This document shows, in pieces, positions 24,074 to 35,373 of a stretch of DNA of 64,000 nt. Origin of the DNA: Melieria omissa (taxonomy: Eukaryota; Arthropoda; Insecta; Diptera; Ulidiidae); contig OZ020267.1 in NCBI GenBank assembly GCA_963971225.1, forward strand, positions 91,191,648 through 91,255,647, read 5' to 3'. Position numbers and translations under genes: made by a program. Position 1 is the stretch's first letter, and each line of letters opens with the position of its first letter. The notes beneath the pieces are model-generated. The model was not told the origin of the DNA. It did not search any database and worked only from the letters and a program-made list of their open reading frames with translations.

Positions 24074-24106
24074 ACCGGGTCAGCCCAAAGAGGCGCGAGC
24101 TGATCC
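24064..24106 (+). promoter_or_regulatory. -1 ribosomal frameshift signal, Gypsy copy A
   Basis: The heptamer GTTAAAC (24064-24070, gag frame G TTA AAC) directly precedes the gag stop TAA. After a 6-nt spacer comes a possible hairpin: GGGTCAGC (24077-24084) pairing with GCTGATCC (24099-24106), eight pairs with one G-U. Pol lies in the -1 frame, as this signal would give. Copy B has the same arrangement. Confidence 0.6.
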
Positions 24107-27100
24107 CAACAATCTGCCGCCCCACCATCCTTGTCTCACAGCTGAAACGACAGCCCAGCAGCTTGACAATTGAAGGAAGGATAGATGGAAAGTTGTTCGT
24201 GTTGACACTTGATACTGGAGCGTCATATTCGATCATAAAAAGGAAGCTGCTGAAGAACTGGGAACCGCTGCATGGCATACAGCTGCGGACTGCGACTGGC
24301 GAGCGCGCGCCGGTAAGAGGGAAAGTTACAAAAACGATTGCTATCGGCACCAGCAGCCTGGAACATGAGTTCATCGTCGCGGATATAATGGACGACGTGA
24401 TTATCGGCGTGGATTTCATGATTAGGCACGGTTTTACGCTGGACCTGAAGGAAAATGTACTGAGATATGCCAACGTTGAATTCCCGCTGCACACCGGCTA
24501 TGAGCGAAGCGTGGCGGTAAGGAAGGTTGTATCGTGTCAACACAGGAGGATACCAGCGAATTCTGAGGCGATTGTGTGAACAAAGGTGGACGAGGACGAT
24601 GGGACGAGTCGGCTGTGGGTAGTAGAAGCACCGAAACAAGGACACGACAACATCATCATCGAACGTACATTAGTGGTACCTAAAAATGGCAGAATACCAG
24701 TCAGAATACTGAACCCCCTGAATGCACCCAGATATGTCGGGAAAGATGAGGCAGTGGTCAATTGCGAGAGTAGCCCGCCTGGAGGTAATAAGAAGAGCGG
24801 TTTTAACATGGACGCCATACCGCAGGAGAACCAGTGGAGCAGCGAGTTGACGGCCAAGCAGAAACAGAAGGCAAGGTCACTCCTGCAGCACTATGCGTCA
24901 ATATTTGCGGCAGAACCAGGCGGAAGAACAGCCATAGTGAAGCACAACATCGACAGCGGAAGTGCGAAACCAATCCGCCAACCACCAAGACGAGTTCCTC
25001 TGGCCCAGAGGGAAGAGGTCACAAATTTGATTGAAAACATGCATAAAGAAAAGGTCATAGAGCCTTCTTCGGGCCCCTGGTGCTCGCCGGTCGTGCTAGT
25101 CAAGAAAAAGGATGGCGGTACCCGATTTTGTGTGGACTATCGGAAGTTCAATGACCAAGAAGGACAGGTATCCACTACCTCGGATCGATGACACCCTGGA
25201 CACACTGTCAGGCACACAGTGGTTTTCCACACTCGACTTACGCAGCGGCTATTGGCAGGTAGAGCTTGCAGACAAGGACAAGGAGAAAACGGCTTTTAGT
25301 ATTGGCGACGGTTTGTGGCAGTTCACCGTCATGCCGTTTGGACTCTGCAACGCACCCGCAACATTCGAGCAGCTAATGGAACGTGTGCTGAAAGGGCTGC
25401 ATTGGCGGACGTGTCTGGTATACCTCGACGATATAATCGTGATGGGCAAAAGCTTCGACGACAACCTGGAAAATCTGAAAGAGGTATTTGAGCGAATACA
25501 GAAAGCCGGGCTTAAACTCAACCCAAAGAAGTGCTCGCTGTTTCAAAAAGAGGTCAAATATCTCGGTCACACGGTTTCCGCTCGCGGACTAAATACGGAC
25601 GAAGGCAAGATCACGGCGGTGAAGGAGGGGCCCCGACCACGCAATCTACACGAACTCCGCAGTTTCCTGGGCCTGTGCACATACTACCGCCGATTTGTTC
25701 CGGGATTCGCGAACATAGCCAGCAGCTTGCACAAACTGACGAAAAAGAGCCAAGCTTTCGAGTGGAACGAGGAGCAGGAACAGGCTTTTGCACGTCTGAA
25801 GGAAAAACTATGCAGTGCTCCAATTCTGGCCTTCCCCGTGCCTGGGGAGATGTTTGTGCTGGATACAGATGCAAGCGGGAATAGTATTGGCGGTGTGCTA
25901 CCACAGATAATAGACGGCCAGGAACAAGTGATAGCGTACTACAGTAGGGTTCTATCGAAACCGGAACGCAACTACTGTGTGACACGGAGAGAACTGCTGG
26001 CGGTATTGGACTGCGTAAAACACTTCCACAAATATCTGTATGGACAAAGGTTTCGCCTGCGCACAGATCATGCGGCATTGAAATGATTCCTGAACTTTAA
26101 AGATCCTGAAGGGCAATTGTCGCGGTGGATCGAACGACTGCAGAGCTACGACTACACGATAGAGCATCGCAAGGGCAGTAGCCATGGAAATGCCGATGCC
26201 TTGTCACGCCGTCCGTGCCAAGTCGACTGCAGGCAGTGCTCGCGAGCCGAGAGCAAAGAACAGATAGTGGACGTCCGGTTGGTAAGCGTCATGCCAGAGG
26301 AAGAGTGGTCTGCGGAGAGGATACAAAAAGACCAGCGTGAGGATGCGGATCTTGCGAAAATCGTCGAAGGCAAGGAGCAAGGCGCACGTCCAGACTGGCA
26401 GGAGATGGCCGGTGAAAGCCCGATCGCTACGGCTTATTGGGCACAGTGGAAAAGTCTGCGGCTGAAGGAAGGCTGCCTGTACCGCGAATGGGAGAGCGCG
26501 GATGGTCGGATCAGCAACTCCCTAATGGTAGTGCCGAAATGCAGAATCAACGAGGTCATCGAGGCATACCATAACGACTCCAGTGGAGGGCACCTAGGCA
26601 TCACCAAAACCGTCGCCAAAATAAAAAGACGATTCTACTGGGTAGGATGTCAGGAGTCTGTAGCCGAGTGGATTAAGAGCTGCGACCGATGTTCAGCCGC
26701 GAAAGGGCCGACAAGAAAATCTCGAGGCCGCATGCAGCAGTACACCGTGGGAGCGCCCTTCGAGCGGATTGCTATGGACGTCGCCGGCCCATTCCCAACT
26801 AGCACTCAAGGCAACAAATATGTGTTGGTGGTAATGGATTATTTCAGCAAATGGCCCGAAGTGTACCCTATTCCTAACCAGGAGGCCACTACGATCTCGG
26901 AAAAGCTGGTAAACAACTGGGTAGCCAGGTTCGGAGTTCCGTTGGAGTTACACTCAGATCAAGGCCGGAATTTCGAGTCTGCGGTATTCAAGGAAGTGTG
27001 TGATCTACTGGGGATAAAGAAAACTCGTACCACTCCTTTGCACCCACAGTCCGACGGCATGGTGGAACGCTTTAACCGGATACTGGAGGAATACCTGCGG

Positions 27101-27637
27101 AAAGTGGTAGGCAGGAATCAAAAGGATTGGGACACGCATATCCCCCTGTTCCTGATGGCGTATAGGTCAGCCCCGCACGACACGACATCACTCACTCCAG
27201 CCCGAGCAGTGTTCGGCACAGAGTTGCGGTTACCCGCTGACTTGAAGTTCGGCGTAGTCAGCACGACGGGAGGCGCTAAGACGGACTACGCGGTCAAAAA
27301 GCGGGCGGAACTGGAGGAAATTCACCAGTTTATAAGGAGCCGCACCAAACTGGTCAGCGATAAGGCGAAAGCCAGATATGATCTACGGGCCAACTCAGCA
27401 GGGTTCCAAGATGGCTATCTGGTAATGCTCTACAATCCGCAGCGGAGGAAAGGTTTGTCTCCGAAACTTCAAGCGTCATGGAAAGGACCGTACGAAGTCG
27501 TGACTAGGATTAACGACGTGGTATACAGGATTCAACGTTGCAGCAATAGAGGCGCTAAGCTGAAGGTAGTCCATTTGGAGCGCCTGGCGCGTCATCACAG
27601 CGGAGCCTCGGCACTTGTTCGGGACGAACAAGTCTAA
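24074..27637 (+). pseudogene. pol of Gypsy copy A (protease, RT, RNase H, integrase)
   Basis: Protease with LTLDTGASYSI (about 24205); RT with GPWCSPVVLVKKKDG, CVDYRK, LPRIDDTLDTL and YLDDIIVMG (about 25420); RNase H with LDTDASGNSIGG and RTDHAALK; integrase with a zinc-binding HHCC region, MDVAGPF, HSDQGRNFES and GMVERFNRILEE (D,D,E); then GPYEVVTRINDVVYRIQ. Breaks: a TGA at 24577-24579 replacing Trp, a small deletion and frameshift near 25150 (KFND then QEG instead of KLNDVTKKDS), a deletion near 24750 relative to B (VIGECKEA missing), and a TGA at 26084-26086 replacing Trp. The first and last stops are shared with copy C. Confidence 0.9.
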
Positions 27638-27648
27638 GTGGTGGGCAG

Positions 27649-28078
27649 TGTAACGATAAGACAGTCTGTCGCTGTGCAAAGCAACCCTGCCGCTACGTGC
27701 CGTGCTATAATCCAATCTGGCAACGACGGCCGCGATGGTAACTTTTAGTCCAATCTGGCAACGACAGCCGCGATAATAACTTTTAGTCCAACCTGGCAAT
27801 GATGGAAACTTTCTGTCCACTCCGGAATGTGCGGGAACGATCTGCGCGATGACCTGCGGATGCGGCGCAGCGAGGGAGTCTGGTTTTGACAAGTGAAGTT
27901 GCCACACGGAGTAATTAAGCAAATACTTAAGTGTACGAACAGTAAAATGTAAACTGTGAATAATAAAGTGACTGTTGGTTGATTTTGTTGTCTGCGTGTA
28001 TGAAACTGACTGTGTTTTATTTTCAAATTACACAATCCAGAGATACGTAACAGCCCACTAGACTTAGTATTCGTAACA
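27649..28078 (+). repeat. Gypsy copy A 3' LTR
   Basis: TGTAACGATAAGACAG to TTCGTAACA, 430 bp, preceded by purine-rich gtggtgggcag. It lacks the TATAAAA-bearing stretch, like the 5' LTR, and carries an AATAAA near 27960. Confidence 0.9.
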
Positions 28079-28082
28079 ATAT

Positions 28083-28886
28083 ATGTCCAGCCAGAGTTGT
28101 TTTTGAAGAGCCAACCAAATAAATTAAAATTTGTTCATACATTTTGCTGAAAATCAACTAATCTATGGGAATTTCGTTTAACTTTCTTTTCCCTGGTGAT
28201 AGCAATATAAAATATCAGCGCTTCTTATGTAAAATCGTGTTAAATTACATTTAAGGAATTTATGTAAACCGCAGTTTTTCAGGAATTTTCATGTGCACGC
28301 AGTACTGCCGCATTCTGTACATATTCACCACGATTTCGATTTTATAACTTTCATTAAATTCAGATTAGTAGTTTGGGAGGTAGAGCCGCTAAAACTTGAC
28401 AATTTTTCCACATCGAGAAAAATGTGTATTTTTTGGTTTTTTTTCCTCTTTAAGATTGATTTGTATGTAAATGAAGCGACCAATCGGTAACTTGTTGGTT
28501 TTTTCCAAAAGATACGTTAATTGTTAATATAATAAAAATAAAAAATGTTTATTTTGTTTTAAAAGTTGTTCGATCTACCGATTGTTCGAAAAGTCTATAT
28601 TTCGACCTTTTTTTCAACTTTGATCGAAAATAAAAACAAAGACCAAAAAAGACCTCCGCGAAATTGTGGGAGGTTATTTGCTATTTAATTATTTACCTAA
28701 CTTCCAAAACTCAGCTGCCGCTTTTTGCCGCTTTACTTTCCAGAGCAATAAAAGTGAAGCAATCTCGGGTCGAAAAACACGCAGGTATACGAAAGATCAC
28801 GCACATTTAGTTCGGTCAAAAACCCATTTTGTATTCAAGAAATTTGTATATAAAATTATATTTTTTGGTTACGAATGGCATAATAC
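28083..28886. other. unassigned AT-rich DNA
   Basis: No coding frame or terminal repeat recognised between Gypsy copy A and the inverted LTR piece. Confidence 0.5.
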
Positions 28887-29151
28887 TGTTACGAATGCTA
28901 GTTCTAGTGGGCTAGTACGTATCACTGGATTGTGCAATTTGAAAATGAAACAACTTTAATTATTCCAACGCAGCCAATTCAAAACCAACAGTCACTTTAT
29001 TATTCACAGTTTTACACTTTACTGTCCGTACACTTAAGTATTTGCTTAATTACTCCGTGTGGCAACTTCACTTGTCAAAACCAGACTGACTCGCTGCGCC
29101 GCACCCGGCTGCCTTTTATACCTGTCCGGCCATCGCGCAGATCGCTCTCGC
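28887..29151 (-). repeat. partial SAP-Gag Gypsy LTR, inverted
   Basis: Reverse complement of the LTR's 3' part: begins TGTTACGAATGCTAG and includes ccttttata, the inverted TATAAAAGG, near 29113. It stops at cgcgcagatcgctctcg, where family X copy 1 begins, so the outer 5' part of the LTR is missing. Confidence 0.85.
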
Positions 29152-29737
29152 CACAGAATAAACAGTATACAGAAGGCGCATCTGAAATAATTTTGCGATT
29201 TCATTTCAGACGCGGGCGGGACGCAACAAAGGTGAGGAAAATGTAAAGGGAACCGAGAGAGTAAGCGCGAATTGATGTATTGTACGCGCATAGATTCTAT
29301 GGTTTTAGGCTTTATTCTCATTTCGACAACAACACGCAATGTTGTTGCTTTCCGCTGCAAGCCAGCTTGGCTTTACTCTTGCACATTGAAATGGTGGTGG
29401 TTGATTTGGCAAAGCGATCGCCAAGGCAAATTCAATAGGTAGTTGCAGCACCAGAACTGATTAAACCTTTTTTCTTTGATAATTAGCACAACATTGTAGC
29501 AATAGGTTTCCACTTATTATCACTTTCTTAATGCGTCTTGGTTGTTTCAATATTTAACACATAAATTTCATTGTAGCCATTTGTACTTTTTACAACTTCT
29601 ATTTTACAAGCAGACCAAAAGAACTTGTAAAATTCATTGAATTTTGGTTTTTCCCGTAGTGCTACCACCTTATGTGCCTTGGCGATCGCTCAATCAATTT
29701 TTCTATGAAAACTTTGCCTGTTCACTTCTTGTCAATG
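29152..29737 (+). repeat. family X DNA element, copy 1 (right end missing)
   Basis: Begins CACAGAATAAACAGTATACA and follows the complete copy at 37544-38372 closely to cacttcttgt, where it breaks off. No coding capacity. Confidence 0.75.
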
Positions 29738-29999
29738 ACTACATGACGCGAAACTGAGAGGAGTCACGGTTTCTAATTCGGTCAAACCAGGCCCCAGAGT
29801 CGCAAATTCGGTCAAACCAGGCCCCAGAGTTGATTAGGGTTCGTACAGCAAATTCGCCATACAAAAGTCAGGGCAAGGGATGCTGGTGCGTTCGAAGTTT
29901 TTTTGCAAATGAAATAATTGTTTTGTTTTTTCTTTTATTCTGTAGTACGTTTATAAGAAATTGATTGCAAAAAACATGTTGTTGCTGAAAAACGTCATA
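29738..29999. other. unassigned spacer with a short tandem duplication
   Basis: Holds two copies of aattcggtcaaaccaggccc (with the following cagagt) between about 29777 and 29831. The last part, around ctgtagtacgtttataag, resembles 37460-37520, so both may belong to another old repeat. Confidence 0.45.
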
Positions 30000-30004
30000 A
30001 GTAT

Positions 30005-30252
30005 TGTTGACGTCGGCGGAGCGGTAGAAAATTAAACACACGGTTGGTTCGGGTATGATTTGGGTGGTGTTTATTTGGAGACGTTCGAATGACGAGTGTT
30101 GTACAAAGAATACATGAAACACTGAACGACACAAACAGCCGAAGCCGGGGAGCAGACAATAGGGGGAAATATGAGTACAAAAGGTGAAGGAAAGGAAGGG
30201 ATTAGAGGTGGGATCGACAGATCACTGTACAATCACAGCACTCATTTAGCCA
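30005..30252 (-). repeat. BEL/Pao 3' LTR
   Basis: 248 bp, TG...CA ended, identical by eye to the other LTR. The adjoining internal sequence on the minus strand, ATGGCGGCCACGA, replaces a typical polypurine tract. Confidence 0.9.
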
Positions 30253-30813
30253 TCGTGGCCGCCATTGCAGAGTGCAATTAATGATGTGTCCGGGTGTCGG
30301 GTTGCCGAGACCTCTGGTGGTCTAGCTGCTGGGGGTGCGGCTCACGACAGACTGGCTGTGGATGCGCTTAGGGGTGCGCTGATAACCTCTTTGCGTTGGA
30401 TGATCGGTCGGTCCGTGCGGAGCAAGACTGAGGCACCTGCTGCGATGGTTGATCTGCAAAAAGATTAGATGTCAGAGGATGGAAATTAGAATGTGGACAT
30501 CGTGTGCATGGGAAATAGTGGCTAAGCTGCAGGGTTTGCGTAAGCCGAGGGAATATGGGAAAAATACATATAACAATTGGCCAAGTTGCCATTTACTTTT
30601 TCGAAGTGAATGGGGATTTTCGGAGTATTTTTAGATATATATATTCCTGTTCGCAGGGCTCGAGAGAAGCAGGAGACCCGACCGAGAATGTCGGTTTGCT
30701 CTTCGAGAGGGTGGTGGCAGTCAACCGCTCTTTGATCCGGAGTTGTAACTGTTTGAGCATGAGAATGGCTGGAGCCGTTCCACCCGAGAGGGAGATCTTA
30801 TAGATCTTGGAGT
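30253..30813 (-). other. BEL/Pao 3' internal non-coding region
   Basis: Between the Gag-protease stop and the 3' LTR. I find no RT, RNase H, integrase or DUF5641-like remnant in any frame; short frames lack motifs. This is where some 3 kb of pol would be expected. Confidence 0.7.
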
Positions 30814-33303
30814 TTATACCCGATCAGTCCGACGTCTGCGGGATTTGCAGCGTTTGGAGCACGTCGCACTGGAGTGGCGACTGTCCTCTTTTTGGACCCG
30901 GGATGGAGTCGGTGCAATGAGGAATTGCGAGGGATTGCAATTTCCGTCAGTTGCTGTGAATGTGGGCCGTTTTTGGCGAACCCCTTTGGGAGGTTTCATT
31001 GGAGGCGAAAGCCCTCCTGCGGGGTCGAAACGGTTGGCAACGAAGGGGGGAATTTGCCGGTTTGGGAATGAGTTTGCAGGAGTAGTAGGTTCAAAGCGAT
31101 TTTCCATTAATTCCTGGGGTGGAAACCCTACGGGATTGAGGGCGGCAATCACTTGCGAAAGAGCTTCCTTTAGGGCAGGAAGATTATTTCGAAGGGCGTG
31201 TCCAGTGTGCATATGGCGACTTGGTACCTCTGTGGCACATGTCAAATGCGAAGAAGGGGGTACTGGACCGCTTAATACCCACCCGAATACTGTATGCTGA
31301 GCAAGTAAGCTGCCACATACATTCCGGTGGATACCTTCGAGCATGATCTGCGGGATGAGAGCACTGCCAATCACTATATCAATCTGCGCTGTCTCGAAGG
31401 GATTTGGATCAGCGAGTTCTAGCATGGCGATATGTTTCATATTAGGGGGGTGTATGTGACGAGGTGGGAGCAATTTCGTAAGCTCTTGGAGCACGATAGC
31501 TTGCACGGGGAGTTTCGTGCTAGTTTGAGGGACTGCCAATGTCAAGAAGCATGTATGATTGGCATTTTGCACAACCTGACCGCCCATGCCCGAGATTTGG
31601 AAGGGGGATTTCTCGATTGGCAATTTGAGGCGTTTCTGGACCTTCGAGGAAATGAAGGTACGCTGAGAGGCTTGGTCGATCAACGCTCGAACTTTGAACA
31701 ACTTTCCTGCGTGCTCAATAGACACCAGTGCCGTAGGCAGAAGGGATTGGGTGCCATTATTAGAGCGTAGGGCTTGTACTTTGGGCGTACTTTGCCTGGA
31801 CGATGTGCGGGGTTGCGCATCCGAAAGGGGAGAATGAGTAGCAGAGTTGTTGTGCGTTCGTTTTGGAGCTGTTGCGACCTGTGGAGTGGTCGAATGTGAC
31901 CAGTTAGGAGTATGAGAGGGTTGCGCATTGCCTTTAGGGAAATGAAGCATGGAATGGTGCTTCACCTGGCAATATACGCACGTAAAATTGCTTGTACAAT
32001 TTTTAGTGAGATGTGATGTAGCAAGACAATTCACGCAAAGATTGTGCTTCTTAACGTATTTAAGTCGACTCTGGGGGGTGAGTCTTTTGAAGCTCTGGCA
32101 AGTCCGTATGGGATGATTTGCGTTGCAGAGTTTGCACGCGAAGTCCCTTTTCACTTGAGTGTGATAATTTAGGGATTTGTGTGGCCGATTTGGGAGGACA
32201 TTGGAAGTCGAAGGTTGAGACGGTTTCGGCTTAGAAAGGCGAATACTTTGCAACCGTTCAAGTACCTCATATCTGCCGGTCAGGAACTCATCCATTTGCG
32301 ACCAGGGTGGCAGATCCTTCCGGGATGTCAATGATTGCTCCCATAGAGCAAGTGTCTCTTGGGGCAATTTGGTACAACATATGTAAACCAATAGCGGATC
32401 CCAATTGTCAGTGTCCACGGCCTGAGTATTGAGAACAGACAGACAATTGTTTATTGTGTTTTGGATCCGCTGAAGTGCCTCACTATCTTCAGTGTGGGCA
32501 GGAGCGATATTTAGGAGGGATCTGATTTGGGTGTCAACCAAAATGCGTTTATTTTCATAACGGGATTTTAGGGCATCCCACGCGAGTCCGAAATTCTCAT
32601 CGGTTAATGCATATTGCTTAACAATAGCACCGGCTTTACCTTGCGTCTTGTATCGGAGGTGATACAATTTTTGGGCTGGAGTGAGCTGGGGGTGGTTGAT
32701 GTAAACCGCGGTAAACATGTCCCGAAAGGACGGCCACTGCTCATAGCCCCCGAAAAAGGTTTCGGTATCACACGGCGGAACTTGTAGGCAAATGAAGGGG
32801 GTATTTGCTGGTTCTAGGGGTCGAATCGGTTCCATATGCGCAGCGGGCTGGGGGGACTGAGTTTGGAGCATCTCAATGATGTCCGACATCTGAGCCATGC
32901 ACAACTCGTACTGGTCTGTGCAGGCGTCGATTTTTTGCCTAGCCGACTCTTTGAAACCGTCGGGCTGGCTGTTGTCTTCAGCACTAAAGACTGCCTCATG
33001 TGCGCACATAAGCCTCTCCCATTGGGCTTGCAAATTTTTTTGCTTAATTTGGACCAGGGATTTGGTCAAATTCTCAATGGGGACCGATGAAAATTTTGTG
33101 CATAATAGCACGAGCTGTTCGTACTCGAAAGTAAATTTTGCAACACTGGGATCGGTTGCTTTCGGACTAGAGAGTTTGGAGCGAGTGTTTGGTGGCTCCC
33201 GAGTGACAGGAACTGTCAAACGTGCACTGGGTGACTTTGTGTATCTGGAGGAAGGAGTCTCCATTGTGACAAGTTGGCGTTTAGGGGATCGCTCAACAGG
33301 CAT
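30814..33303 (-). CDS. BEL/Pao Gag-protease polyprotein, intact
   Basis: An uninterrupted 829-residue frame from the ATG at 33303 (MPVERSPKRQ). A basic N-terminus precedes a BEL-type Gag region (CDTETFFGGYEQWPSFRDMF, LRYKTQGKAG, WDALKSRYENKR). Zinc-binding clusters follow near 32160-31950: CKLCNANHPIRTC, CVNCLATSHLTKNC and CVYCQVKHH. The aspartic protease has ALIDQASQRTFIS as active-site stretch and DIVIGSALIP, ending HTVFGWVLSGP as in BEL/Pao elements. The last 100 or so residues, Pro- then Arg-rich, replace the expected start of RT and end at 30814. The frame is open upstream to 33570, but only past a TTG in AT-rich DNA. The intact frame suggests the product is or was recently made. Confidence 0.85.
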   Translation of the reverse strand: MPVERSPKRQLVTMETPSSRYTKSPSARLTVPVTREPPNTRSKLSSPKATDPSVAKFTFEYEQLVLLCTKFSSVPIENLTKSLVQIKQKNLQAQWERLMCAHEAVFSAEDNSQPDGFKESARQKIDACTDQYELCMAQMSDIIEMLQTQSPQPAAHMEPIRPLEPANTPFICLQVPPCDTETFFGGYEQWPSFRDMFTAVYINHPQLTPAQKLYHLRYKTQGKAGAIVKQYALTDENFGLAWDALKSRYENKRILVDTQIRSLLNIAPAHTEDSEALQRIQNTINNCLSVLNTQAVDTDNWDPLLVYICCTKLPQETLALWEQSLTSRKDLPPWSQMDEFLTGRYEVLERLQSIRLSKPKPSQPSTSNVLPNRPHKSLNYHTQVKRDFACKLCNANHPIRTCQSFKRLTPQSRLKYVKKHNLCVNCLATSHLTKNCTSNFTCVYCQVKHHSMLHFPKGNAQPSHTPNWSHSTTPQVATAPKRTHNNSATHSPLSDAQPRTSSRQSTPKVQALRSNNGTQSLLPTALVSIEHAGKLFKVRALIDQASQRTFISSKVQKRLKLPIEKSPFQISGMGGQVVQNANHTCFLTLAVPQTSTKLPVQAIVLQELTKLLPPRHIHPPNMKHIAMLELADPNPFETAQIDIVIGSALIPQIMLEGIHRNVCGSLLAQHTVFGWVLSGPVPPSSHLTCATEVPSRHMHTGHALRNNLPALKEALSQVIAALNPVGFPPQELMENRFEPTTPANSFPNRQIPPFVANRFDPAGGLSPPMKPPKGVRQKRPTFTATDGNCNPSQFLIAPTPSRVQKEDSRHSSATCSKRCKSRRRRTDRV

Positions 33304-35105
33304 TTTGTTTAAAAAAGCTCGACAAGGGTAAAAGTTTAAACAAATATATGTAGGGTATTGTAAAATAGACGTGAAGTCTAACCGCGTCCGCGCGAACGAT
33401 TTTTGAGAATGGGTTGGGAATGGGAAAATTCGTTGGAACGAATTTGAATACTTGTCGAGCGAAATATATATGTATATGGGAGACAAATAAATTGTTTGTA
33501 AATGTAAATGCGTAATAAATAGAAATGTGTATATGAGAATAGGGAATGGAACAAGCAAATTTTTTGTCAATGTGAATGGGGAATGTATGTATAAAATAAT
33601 TATAATGCAACAAATGTCTAGTCAAATGTGTTTTTATTTGTGAAAAAGTGAATTTTTTTGTATGGGAATGTTAATGTGAATGTGTGTGAATATGTATGTA
33701 TGTATGTATGTGTATGTGTATAAATATGTGTGTGAATAAATATGTGTATGTATAAATATATATATGTGTGTATATGTGATAATTTTTGTTAATTGGGAAA
33801 TAAATATGTATGTGTATGAGTATAAATGTATGTGAAAAAGAAAATAAATTTGTATGGGTATGTGTATAAGTGTGTATAAATATATATTTGTATGTATATA
33901 TATATATGCTTATGTTATTATTTGTATAAGTGTCGAAATATTTGTGTGTACAAAAATTTTTGTGTGCAAGTGGGGAATGTTTGTCCCACTGTATGCACTT
34001 TGGGTGGCAGCAGATGTGCAGTGTATGTATATATGCAGAAAAATGAGTATGCTGCAAAAAAGGAGTACCTCGTCCCACCGTGCTTGTGTTTATTTACTTC
34101 TGCTAGCGAGAGTGGGGAAATGCTTAGGCAGAAGTATGAATATGTGTGCACTGGGAGGCAGCAGCGGGAGTGCTTGCTGCTGGTGCTTGCGTATATCGCA
34201 CAAAGCGAAACGCGAAAATGTGCGCAAGTGGGAGAGTGCAAGATCAACAGCTGGAGTGGTCGCTGCTGATCTGCAATATGCACAAAGCGAAATGTGGGGG
34301 AATGCGTGCAAATTGGAAAAATTTGTGGGAAGCAGGCTGCAGCGAGAATTTTTGCTGCTTTACCTGTGTAGGGGAATGCGAACACAAACCGAAAATTATT
34401 CGCAGTAGCGGGATTGCTTACTGCGAAAAGTGAACAGTAGCGGGGTACCAGTAATTAATTTTTTAACTGGATTTTTGGGGAATGGGTATAAATATATATA
34501 TATATATTTTTAGGAAATATATGTTTGTGTTAGTGTATGTGCTTGTAGAGATATTTGTTAATTTTTAATAAAAATTTTTGTGCTTATCTTAAGGGGGCAC
34601 AATGCCCGAGAATGGGGATTGCCTCTACGGCGTTTGTGTCCGCCGTTTGTGCTGCTTGCTGTTGTTTGCTGTTGTTGCTGCTTTCTTCGTCCGCTCTGTG
34701 ATGTGGGTGTATGTTGTTTTTGCCTGTGTTTCTGTTTGTGCTGTTGTTGCTGCCCTTTTTGTCTGCTTTGTGTGGTACTATGGGTGTGTTTGTTGTTGTT
34801 ATGTGTTTATATGTAATAACTGCACTGTCTTTTCACTGCACTGATTTTTGTGCCTTTTCTCTTCGAATTTTTGTTAGTAATTATGTGTTCTTCTGTCGTG
34901 TCACTGCACTATATTTCGTTGATTGTAATTTTTCGTTTGAAATAATTTGTTTTAATTTGTGTATTGTAAATATTTTTTGCACTGTTTTTGATTTGTTTGT
35001 CACTTTGTTTTGTTCACTGTTTGGATTCTTGTAGTTGATGTCACTTTGATTTTTAATTGTTATTATTATTATTTTTTAATGTATATATTTCCGCGGCGCG
35101 AGTTC
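33304..35105 (-). other. BEL/Pao 5' leader with microsatellites
   Basis: Long leader between PBS and Gag. It contains (TATG)n/(TG)n runs at about 33680-33900, an AT run at 34495-34513, and repeated short inverted blocks (gctgc...gcagc) at 34100-34400. The 34580-35100 part resembles 1-646. No credible gene on either strand. Confidence 0.7.
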
Positions 35106-35125
35106 GCGGTTGGCTCGAAGGACCA
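35106..35125 (-). other. BEL/Pao primer-binding site
   Basis: Minus strand reads TGGTCCTTCGAGCCAACCGC immediately after the LTR, the same site as in copy 2. Confidence 0.7.
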
Positions 35126-35373
35126 TGTTGACGTCGGCGGAGCGGTAGAAAATTAAACACACGGTTGGTTCGGGTATGATTTGGGTGGTGTTTATTTGGA
35201 GACGTTCGAATGACGAGTGTTGTACAAAGAATACATGAAACACTGAACGACACAAACAGCCGAAGCCGGGGAGCAGACAATAGGGGGAAATATGAGTACA
35301 AAAGGTGAAGGAAAGGAAGGGATTAGAGGTGGGATCGACAGATCACTGTACAATCACAGCACTCATTTAGCCA
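35126..35373 (-). repeat. BEL/Pao 5' LTR
   Basis: 248 bp, on the minus strand starting TGGCTAAATGAGTGC and ending GCCGACGTCAACA. Presumed promoter for the leader and Gag-protease transcript; no clear TATA box seen. Confidence 0.9.

Larger units (their letters stand above)
21622..28078 (+). mobile_element. SAP-Gag Ty3/Gypsy element, copy A (full length, inactive)
   Basis: A 6.46-kb LTR retrotransposon with LTRs at 21622-22051 and 27649-28078 (430 bp each) and a 4-bp duplication atat at 21618-21621 and 28079-28082. Order: PBS, gag, protease, RT, RNase H, integrase, purine-rich tract gtggtgggcag (27638-27648). Domain order and a GPY/F-like motif after integrase place it in Ty3/Gypsy; no envelope frame is present. 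The LTRs differ at roughly ten positions by eye. The 5' LTR begins CG where TG is expected. A SINE interrupts gag and several stops break gag and pol. Confidence 0.92.
30005..35373 (-). mobile_element. BEL/Pao element lacking RT and integrase, recently inserted
   Basis: Identical 248-bp LTRs (30005-30252 and 35126-35373) and a 5-bp duplication agtat at 30000-30004 and 35374-35378. On the minus strand the order is LTR, PBS, a 1.8-kb leader, one long Gag-protease frame, about 560 bp of non-coding DNA, LTR. The CCHC-type knuckles and the protease type (ALIDQASQRTF, AQIDIVIGSALIP) identify BEL/Pao. Nothing of RT, RNase H or integrase remains, so movement would need enzymes supplied in trans. Identical LTRs imply recent insertion. 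Confidence 0.9.

Noticed and set aside
33680..33910. Small membrane-protein frames in the TATG/TG repeats
   Set aside because: Low-complexity translation of microsatellites in the BEL/Pao leader.
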